Below are positions 14,401 through 20,383 of a stretch of 20,383 bases of DNA, piece by piece (position 1 is the stretch's first letter; each line of letters starts with the position of its first letter). This DNA is from an uncultured Bacteroidales bacterium (lineage in GTDB: Bacteria; Bacteroidota; Bacteroidia; Bacteroidales; UBA932), in assembly GCA_946545765.1 (NCBI GenBank), contig CAMNNS010000010.1:1-20383 (forward strand), in the 5' to 3' direction. The notes beneath the pieces are model-generated. The model was not told the origin of the DNA and searched no databases. It worked only from the letters and a program-made list of their open reading frames with translations. Position numbers and translations under genes: made by a program.

Positions 14401-15012
14401 ATGGTTGATAAGTTACAAGAACTCACAGATAAACTTTATAATGAGGGTTTATCTAAAGGTAAACAAGAGGCAGAAGAGCTTCTTATTAAGGCTAAAAAAG
14501 AGGCACAGTCTATTATCGAAGCCTCAAAAGAGGAGGCAGAACAGATTATCAAAAATGCAAATAAGGAGTGTGTAGATTTAAAGAATAAAGCGGAAGGAGA
14601 TATTAAAATTGCCTCTGTACAAACTTTATCTTCTGTAAAACAAAAATTAGAGGATGCCATCTCTTTTAAAGCTGTTTCTCAACCAATAACTAACGCTTTA
14701 GGAGAAAAAGAGTTTCTACAATCTATCATAAAAACTGTAGTTGAAGCTTTTAATCCTAAAGAGAGCGGTAAAGGCTTAGATATAATTTTACCAGAAAATA
14801 AAAAGGAAGAGATAGATTCATATATCAAGGGGCAAATCTCTACAATTTGCAAAAATGGCTTAGATGTATCATATAGTAGAGAGATTCAAAATGGTTTTAA
14901 AATCAGCCAAAAAGGTGATGGGTATTTTATAGAATTTACAGACAACTCTTTTGAAAAGATAATATCAGAATATATTAGGCCTAAAACAAGAAAACTAATT
15001 TTCGGTGAATAA
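14401..15012 (+). CDS. atpE: V-type ATPase/ATP synthase subunit E (peripheral stalk)
   Basis: Subunit E forms the peripheral stalk joining the catalytic head to subunit I. The 203-residue protein is a long charged helix at 1-80 with a KA/EA-rich repeat pattern (AKKEAQSIIEASKEEAEQII), typical of the stalk coiled coil. A globular C-terminal domain follows at about 90-203 (DGYFIEFTDNSFEKIISEYI). It is first in the ATPase operon and overlaps the next gene by 8 bases. The normal partner of E in the stalk (subunit G/H) is not seen in the operon part visible here. Confidence 0.9.
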   Translation: MVDKLQELTDKLYNEGLSKGKQEAEELLIKAKKEAQSIIEASKEEAEQIIKNANKECVDLKNKAEGDIKIASVQTLSSVKQKLEDAISFKAVSQPITNALGEKEFLQSIIKTVVEAFNPKESGKGLDIILPENKKEEIDSYIKGQISTICKNGLDVSYSREIQNGFKISQKGDGYFIEFTDNSFEKIISEYIRPKTRKLIFGE

Positions 15013-15646
15013 TTATTACTACATAGTAGCGAGTTTGCCAGTACTCTCTCTTAAAAAAGAGGAGAGTAATTTTAACTATGAAAAGATTAGAGAACAGATA
15101 TATTCTCTTTGTTCTCAAAAAGATAGAGATATTATAGATTTCTTCGAATCGGGATTAGTAGGAGAGAATTTAAATTCTGATTTTTATCAAAAAGCATTTA
15201 AGTCTCCTAATAAATTCACAAGGCTCTATTACTCTTTAGATCTTGCTATTAGAAATAAAAAAGTAAACGTCCTTGCAAGCCAAATATTCGGGCAAGATAA
15301 AGGAGATGAGATAATTAATAAATATACAATACCTCTACAATCACTATTCACTTTAGAACAAGATGACAATGACACTTTGAATAATATCTTTCAGAGTACA
15401 GATATTCTTGGAAAAGAGAAGAATTTAGATGATTTTAGGTGGGAGAAATATAATCTATTTACAAGTTTTCAGTATTTCACTTTAGACAACATTATTTCAT
15501 TTTTAGCAAAAGCTAATATGATAGAAAGATGGAATAAGTTAGATAAAGAAAAAGGGAAAGAATTGTTTAAAAGATTAGTAGATGAAGTAAGAGGTACATT
15601 TGAAACGAATAAATTGAGCAATAAAATAGATGAAGACAACGGGTAA
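15005..15646 (+). CDS. DUF2764 family protein of the V-type ATPase operon (candidate subunit C/d counterpart)
   Basis: The 213-residue protein starts with GTG at 15005, inside the end of subunit E, and its last 17 bases overlap subunit A, so translation is tightly coupled. The N-terminus NNYYYIVASLPVLSL is the family's recognisable opening. The rest is mostly helical and charged, with no signal peptide or membrane helix. DUF2764 genes occur in the E / x / A / B / D / I / K operons of Bacteroidota, and a hypothetical gene holds the same slot in Chlamydia and Treponema. In archaeal-type operons subunit C lies between E and A or nearby, and no other C gene is present here. I infer that it is the rotor-socket subunit, but the sequence itself does not prove this. 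Confidence 0.85.
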   Translation: MNNYYYIVASLPVLSLKKEESNFNYEKIREQIYSLCSQKDRDIIDFFESGLVGENLNSDFYQKAFKSPNKFTRLYYSLDLAIRNKKVNVLASQIFGQDKGDEIINKYTIPLQSLFTLEQDDNDTLNNIFQSTDILGKEKNLDDFRWEKYNLFTSFQYFTLDNIISFLAKANMIERWNKLDKEKGKELFKRLVDEVRGTFETNKLSNKIDEDNG

Positions 15647-17381
15647 AGTAACCGGAATTGTTTCTAACCTCGTATCTGTAGAGGTTAATGGGCCGGTAGC
15701 ACAAAATGAACTTTGTTTCATAGACTTAGATGGAACACGCCTAATGGCAGAAGTTATTAAAGTTACAGGTAGCACCGCTTCTGTTCAAGTATATGAAAGT
15801 ACAAGGGGGCTAAAAGTTGGCAACTCTGTTGAGTTTGAAGGTAGAATGTTAGAGGTAACTCTTGGACCTGGTATATTATCAAGTAATTACGATGGTTTAC
15901 AAGATAATTTAGCCACTATGGATAATGTTTTTCTTCAGAGAGGCGAATACACTGCAGCGTTAGATAGTAGAAAAAAATGGGATTTTACCCCATTGACAAA
16001 AATTGGAGATAAAGTTATTGCTGCAGATTGGCTTGGCGAAGTAAAAGAGGGCTGGTTACCTCATAAAATAATGGTCCCTTTCTCTTTTGAGGGTGAATAC
16101 ATTATTAAAACAATCGCACCAGCAGGTAGTTACACTATAGAAGATACTATAGCAATACTAACAGATGATAGAGGAAACGAGTATAATATAACTATGCAAC
16201 AAAAATGGCCTGTTAAAGTTGCTATTAAAGGTTATAAAGAGAAGCCACGCCCATATAAAATAATGGAAACAGGTGTAAGGGCTATAGATACATTTAACCC
16301 TATCGCAGAGGGTGGTACAGGATTTATACCTGGCCCGTTCGGATGCGGTAAAACTGTTATTCAGCACGCTATTGCTAAACAAGCAGAGGCAGATGTTATC
16401 ATAATGGCTGCCTGTGGAGAACGTGCAAATGAGGTAGTTGAAATCTTTAAAGAATTTCCAGAACTAATAGATTCAAGGACAGGAAGAAAATTAATAGAGA
16501 GAACTACCATTATATGTAATACTTCAAACATGCCTGTTGCAGCTCGTGAGGCTTCTGTATATACTGCTATGACAATTGGTGAATATTACAGAGCTATGGG
16601 GTTAAGAGTTTTATTATTAGCAGACTCTACATCGCGATGGGCACAAGCGTTAAGAGAGATGTCCAATAGAATGGAAGAACTTCCTGGTGCAGACGCATTT
16701 CCTGTAGATTTGTCTTCTATTATATCTAACTTCTACTCAAGAGCAGGTATTGTTACACTTAATAATGGGCAGAGTGGTTCAGTTACATTTTTAGGTACTG
16801 TTTCTCCTGCAGGAGGTAATTTAAAAGAGCCTGTTACTGAATCTACTAAAAAATGTGCAAGATGTTTTTATGCACTAAATCAAAATAGAGCAGATAGTAA
16901 AAGATACCCCGCTATAGACCCTATAGATTCTTACTCTAAATATTTAGAGTACCCAGAGATGGAAGAGTTTTTTAATAGTAAAATCTCTGTTGGCTGGGTT
17001 GAGAAAGTTTTAAACGCTCGTAATATAATTCTCAGAGGAAAAGAGGCTTACGACCAAATAAATATTTTAGGTGATGACGGTGTTCCTATGGAATATCATT
17101 TAAGATATTGGAAGAGCGAATTAGTAGATTTTATCCTTTTACAGCAAGATGCGTTTGATAACATAGATTGCCAAACTCCACTTAATAGGCAAGAATATAT
17201 GTTAGATCTTGTTTTAAATGTATGCAACAGAGAGTACAAATTTGAGAGATTTGAAGAGTGTGTAAATCTGTTCAAAAATCTAATCAATATAATGAGACAG
17301 ATGAACTTCTCAGAATTCAAGGGGGAGCAGTTTAATAAATATTTAGTTCAACTTAATAAAATTTTAGACAATGGCAACTAA
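15630..17381 (+). CDS. atpA: V-type ATPase/ATP synthase catalytic subunit A
   Basis: Subunit A carries the catalytic nucleotide sites. The 583-residue protein has the N-terminal beta-barrel (1-70) and the bulge domain specific to V/A-type subunits (about 115-200, WDFTPLTKIGDKV and WPVKVAIKGYKEK). Walker A GPFGCGKT is at 235-242 with K241, followed by the catalytic-glutamate segment ACGERANEVVEIF. LLLADSTSRWAQALREMSNRMEELPG (Walker B region) and the C-terminal helical domain complete it. Its length fits the family (580-600). The start overlaps DUF2764 by 17 bases and the stop overlaps subunit B by 11. Standard motifs are intact, so the enzyme should be active. Confidence 0.97.
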   Translation: MKTTGKVTGIVSNLVSVEVNGPVAQNELCFIDLDGTRLMAEVIKVTGSTASVQVYESTRGLKVGNSVEFEGRMLEVTLGPGILSSNYDGLQDNLATMDNVFLQRGEYTAALDSRKKWDFTPLTKIGDKVIAADWLGEVKEGWLPHKIMVPFSFEGEYIIKTIAPAGSYTIEDTIAILTDDRGNEYNITMQQKWPVKVAIKGYKEKPRPYKIMETGVRAIDTFNPIAEGGTGFIPGPFGCGKTVIQHAIAKQAEADVIIMAACGERANEVVEIFKEFPELIDSRTGRKLIERTTIICNTSNMPVAAREASVYTAMTIGEYYRAMGLRVLLLADSTSRWAQALREMSNRMEELPGADAFPVDLSSIISNFYSRAGIVTLNNGQSGSVTFLGTVSPAGGNLKEPVTESTKKCARCFYALNQNRADSKRYPAIDPIDSYSKYLEYPEMEEFFNSKISVGWVEKVLNARNIILRGKEAYDQINILGDDGVPMEYHLRYWKSELVDFILLQQDAFDNIDCQTPLNRQEYMLDLVLNVCNREYKFERFEECVNLFKNLINIMRQMNFSEFKGEQFNKYLVQLNKILDNGN

Positions 17382-18693
17382 CGCTTTTCAAAAAATATAT
17401 ACTCAACTTCAGGCAATTACAAAAGCAACTGTTACTCTAAAGGCGGCTGGAATTTCTAATGATGAGCTTGCCAAAGTTGCCGGTCGTTTGGCACAAGTGG
17501 TTAAGATTAAAAACGATTTAGTTACACTTCAAGTTTTCTCGGGAACAGAGGGAATCCCTACAAATGCAGAGGTAGAATTTTTTGGAGAGCCCCCAGCATT
17601 AAATGTAAGCGAGGAGTTAAGTGGTCGTTTCTTTAATGCTTATGGAGAGCCTATTGATGGTGGTCCTGAAGTAATTGGCGAGAGAAGATATATTGGTGGA
17701 CCTTCTGTAAACCCTTATAGAAGACAACAACCATCAGAGTTAATTCCTACTGGTATTGCTGGTATAGATTTGAATAACACATTGGTGTCGGGGCAAAAAA
17801 TTCCGTTCTTTGCAGATCCCGATCAGCCTTATAATCAAGTAATGGCAGATGTTGCTTTAAGAGCTGATGTAGATAAAATTATATTGGGTGGTATGGGATT
17901 GTCTAATGATGATTACCTTTTCTTCCGACAAAAATTTGAAGATGCAGGTGCATTAGATAAAATTATAAGTTTTGTAAATACTACAGAACAACCCCCTGTT
18001 GAGCGTCTTCTTATTCCCGATATGGCACTTGCAGCTGCAGAGTACTTTGCTGTTGATAAAAATGAGAAAGTGCTTGTATTGCTCACAGATATGACTCTAT
18101 ACGCCGATGCCTTGAGTATAGTAAGTAATCGTATGGATCAGATCCCTTCTAAAGACTCTATGCCGGGTTCGTTATATTCAGATTTGGCTAAAATATATGA
18201 AAAGGCTGTTCAATTACCTGATGGTGGCTCTATTACTATCATAGCTGTAACAACTCTGAATGATGGTGATATTACTCATGCTATTCCCGATAATACTGGT
18301 TATATAACAGAAGGTCAGCTATTTTTAAGAAAAGATACAGATACAGGTAAAATTATTGTAGATCCATTTAGAAGCTTATCGCGATTAAAACAACTTGTAA
18401 TAGGGAAGAAGACAAGAGAAGACCACGCTCAGGTTATGAACACTGGAGTTAGGCTTTATGCAGATGCTGCCAATGCTAAAACAAAGTTGGAGAATGGGTT
18501 TGACCTAAGTGATTACGATTTGCGTTGTTTAGAGTATGCAAAAGAGTACTCTACAAAATTGCTCTCAATCGATGTAAATATAAAAATTGACGAGATGCTT
18601 GACACCGGCTGGAAACTATTCAAAAAATATTTTAAAGTAGAAGAACTCGGTATTAAACAGGCACTTGTAGATAAATATTGGGATAAAGATTAG
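17371..18693 (+). CDS. atpB: V-type ATPase/ATP synthase subunit B
   Basis: Subunit B alternates with A in the head and supplies the arginine finger. The 440-residue protein lacks a P-loop, as expected (SGQKIPFFADPDQPYNQ at 140-156 replaces it). MDQIPSKDSMPGSLYSDLAKIYEKA is at about 255-279 and PDNTGYITEGQLFL at 306-319. The arginine-finger candidate is R338 in SLSRL (335-339). IPDMALAAAEYFA (215-227) differs from the usual PRMAL of many B subunits, but the segment is not the finger. A 24-base gap separates it from subunit D; upstream it overlaps subunit A by 11 bases. Confidence 0.96.
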   Translation: MATNAFQKIYTQLQAITKATVTLKAAGISNDELAKVAGRLAQVVKIKNDLVTLQVFSGTEGIPTNAEVEFFGEPPALNVSEELSGRFFNAYGEPIDGGPEVIGERRYIGGPSVNPYRRQQPSELIPTGIAGIDLNNTLVSGQKIPFFADPDQPYNQVMADVALRADVDKIILGGMGLSNDDYLFFRQKFEDAGALDKIISFVNTTEQPPVERLLIPDMALAAAEYFAVDKNEKVLVLLTDMTLYADALSIVSNRMDQIPSKDSMPGSLYSDLAKIYEKAVQLPDGGSITIIAVTTLNDGDITHAIPDNTGYITEGQLFLRKDTDTGKIIVDPFRSLSRLKQLVIGKKTREDHAQVMNTGVRLYADAANAKTKLENGFDLSDYDLRCLEYAKEYSTKLLSIDVNIKIDEMLDTGWKLFKKYFKVEELGIKQALVDKYWDKD

Positions 18694-18717
18694 TTATAAT
18701 CATCTTTAGAAATAAGT

Positions 18718-19326
18718 ATGGCAATAAAGTTTCAGTATAACAAGACATCACTTAATAACCTTAATAAACAGTTAAAGGTTAGGAGGAATGCTTTGCCTAC
18801 ATTAAAGAATAAAGAGAGTGCGTTAAGAGTTGAGGTTAAGAATGCAAAGAAAAAAAGTGAAGAACTCATAGAGGAGATGAATAAAGCACTTGCCTCTTAT
18901 GATTATATAGCACCTCTATGGAACGAATTTGACAGCGGTTTAATCTCTGTTACAGATGTTATTCTTAAAACAGAAAAGGTTGCTGGGATTAAAACTCCTG
19001 CATTAGAAGATGTTATATATGATGTCAAGGAATTTAATCTATTTTCTAAACCTTTATGGTACTCAGATGGTGTTAATATCTTAAAGAGAATTGCTCAATT
19101 AGGTATTGAATCTGAGGTATATACAGAGAAAATGAGAATATTAGATTACTCCAGAAAAAAGACTACTCAAAAAGTTAATCTTTATGAGAAAGTACAAATT
19201 CCTGGATACTTAGAAGCTATCAGGAAGATTAAAAGATATATGGAGGATGAAGAGAATCTTTCTAAAGCTTCTCAAAAAATTGTAAAACAGCGTCATGCAC
19301 AAGAGGAGGAGGTAGAGAATGATTAA
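18718..19326 (+). CDS. atpD: V-type ATPase/ATP synthase subunit D (central rotor shaft)
   Basis: Subunit D is the rotating shaft inside the A3B3 head. The 202-residue protein is dominated by two long helices that would pair as a coiled coil: about 5-70 (NKTSLNNLNKQLKVRRNALP then LKNKESALRVEVKNAKKKSE) and about 130-195 (EKVQIPGYLEAIRKIKRYME). This is the D-subunit plan, with the typical LKVRRNALPTLKNKES start. It overlaps subunit I by 8 bases. Subunit F, which caps D in most V/A-type enzymes, is not found next to it. Confidence 0.93.
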   Translation: MAIKFQYNKTSLNNLNKQLKVRRNALPTLKNKESALRVEVKNAKKKSEELIEEMNKALASYDYIAPLWNEFDSGLISVTDVILKTEKVAGIKTPALEDVIYDVKEFNLFSKPLWYSDGVNILKRIAQLGIESEVYTEKMRILDYSRKKTTQKVNLYEKVQIPGYLEAIRKIKRYMEDEENLSKASQKIVKQRHAQEEEVEND

Positions 19327-20383
19327 AAAGATGAAAAAATACTCTTTTGTAGTATTTCATAAAGAATCAAAAGGTTTTCTCTCTAAAATACAACAACTTG
19401 GGGTTGTAGATGTAAGGAGAACAAGTAAAGCTATAGATTCTACCTCAAAAGATTTATTTGAAGAGATTGCCAAATGGAAAGGGATTGAGAAAAAGCTACA
19501 AAGGATTAAAAATGAGGCAAAAAAGGAGATTCAAAACAACTCTTTAAGTAATATTTCAAACGATAATAATTTAGAAATCAGTAGTTTTGCAGAGTGGTTC
19601 AACGAACTTCTTTCTAAGAAAGAAAATTTAGAAAGAGAAAAAAATATCTCAATAAAAAGGCTACAAATTGCTAAACCTTGGGGAGAGTATAATTACGACA
19701 ATATTTCAAAAATTAACGCACTTGGTTATACTCCACATTTTTATTCTGTTGAATCAAAAAAATTCCCCCATTCTATAGAAGATAAATACCCTACCAAAAT
19801 AGTGAATGAAGTGGATGGAATCACCTATTTTATTGTACTATCAGAAGAGGGGAAAAAATTTAAACTAAAATATAAAGAATACGACCTTCCACAATTATCT
19901 TATAATCAAGAGAAAGAGAGGCTCGATACAATAGAAAAAGAGATTTTAGAATCTAATGATTTACTATTATATTCTACAAAATATATCGCTGATGTAAAGG
20001 AAAAAATCTCATATCTATCACAAAATGCAGATTTATATTTAGCTTCTATTAGTTCTTCTAAAGTGGCAGAAAATCATATAGATATATTTACAGCTTTCTC
20101 GCCTGTAGAGAATGAGGAGAGAATTGATGATTTTTTAAATACACATTCTACAGAAGTTTACTACATTAAAGAAGATGCAACATTAGAGGACAATCCCCCT
20201 ATTGCACTAAAGAATAATAGGTTTACAAGGATGTTCTCTATCATCACCGATATGTATGGCAGACCCGCTTATAACGAATTTGACCCTACCCCATATATAG
20301 CTGTTTTCTTTATGTTGTTTTTTGCTATGTGTATGGGAGATGCTGGTTATGGAATAGCCCTTGTTATTGTTGGGTTACTTTTA
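19319..20383 (+). CDS. atpI: V-type ATPase/ATP synthase subunit I (a subunit), N-terminal part (cut by window edge)
   Basis: Subunit I is the stator: its cytoplasmic arm binds the peripheral stalks and its membrane part forms the ion half-channels against ring K. I translated 355 codons from the ATG at 19319 to the last base, in frame without a stop. The N-terminal soluble domain begins MIKKMKKYSFVVFHKESKGF and contains the helical arms (about 50-115 and 190-235). The DMYGRPAYNEFDPTPYIA segment precedes the first membrane helix, which starts around 327. The motif MGDAGYG is at 339-345, a hallmark of this subunit. The remaining membrane helices and their conserved arginine lie past the window. 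The start overlaps the subunit D stop (8 bases). Confidence 0.95.
   Translation, partial: MIKKMKKYSFVVFHKESKGFLSKIQQLGVVDVRRTSKAIDSTSKDLFEEIAKWKGIEKKLQRIKNEAKKEIQNNSLSNISNDNNLEISSFAEWFNELLSKKENLEREKNISIKRLQIAKPWGEYNYDNISKINALGYTPHFYSVESKKFPHSIEDKYPTKIVNEVDGITYFIVLSEEGKKFKLKYKEYDLPQLSYNQEKERLDTIEKEILESNDLLLYSTKYIADVKEKISYLSQNADLYLASISSSKVAENHIDIFTAFSPVENEERIDDFLNTHSTEVYYIKEDATLEDNPPIALKNNRFTRMFSIITDMYGRPAYNEFDPTPYIAVFFMLFFAMCMGDAGYGIALVIVGLLL

Noticed and set aside
14436..14660. Minus-strand open frame opposite the subunit E coiled coil
   Set aside because: It is the Ser/Ala/Phe-rich antisense reading of an AAA/GAA-rich helix, a common artefact.
14601..14700. CRISPR-like or tandem repeat in the repetitive-looking subunit E gene
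   Set aside because: The repetition is at the level of Lys/Glu/Ala heptads and is not a DNA repeat with conserved units.
17971..18060. Missing arginine finger in subunit B, because PDMAL replaces the common PRMAL
   Set aside because: The finger of the V/A-type B subunit lies in the SLSRL motif, which is intact at R338.

Overview
The window looks like chromosomal DNA of a low-GC Bacteroidota, most likely a Bacteroidales relative. Three things support this: several promoters of the phylum's TTTG-N~19-TAnnTTTG type, a succinate-to-propionate (methylmalonyl-CoA) gene set with the Bacteroidales form of the OadG subunit, and a V-type ATPase operon of the E / DUF2764 / A / B / D / I layout. I see no tRNA, rRNA, IS element, phage gene, CRISPR array or broken gene. 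No stretch over 300 bases lacks a gene; the longest gap (about 290 bases, 2937-3223) holds promoters only.

Left part, minus strand (1-2960): the N-terminus of the SRP GTPase gene ffh; lysA (diaminopimelate decarboxylase) with a promoter abutting its start codon; and an ECF sigma factor followed by a four-helix membrane protein of unknown function, closed by a strong terminator. Middle: a plus-strand deoxyhypusine-synthase-family gene (3224-4207) runs head-on into a minus-strand operon, recF / dciA-like (DUF721) / pdxB / DUF4301 (8139 down to 4209). The two end one base apart.

Right part, plus strand: from 8173 a Bacteroidota promoter drives TPR membrane protein / yebC / methylmalonyl-CoA epimerase / mmdA / lamin-tail-OadG fusion / biotin carrier / oadB. 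This is a Na+-pumping methylmalonyl-CoA decarboxylase, closed by a hairpin terminator at 14295-14328. The -33 box of the next promoter lies inside that terminator's T-tract and starts the V-type ATPase operon (E, DUF2764, A, B, D, I; subunit I runs off the end). Biotin-dependent decarboxylation would export Na+, and the neighbouring rotary ATPase could use or make an ion gradient; whether it uses Na+ or H+ cannot be told here because subunit K is outside the window.

I found no clearly new multi-gene system. The best leads are: a deoxyhypusine-synthase homologue that keeps the catalytic lysine but has changed substrate-pocket residues; DUF2764 in place of a recognisable subunit C in a V-ATPase that lacks visible F and G/H genes; the lamin-tail-OadG fusion; an apparently leaderless arrangement at lysA and recF with identical 4-base spacing; the shared terminator/promoter at 14326; and the finding that every CGCG in the window lies inside TCGCGA.
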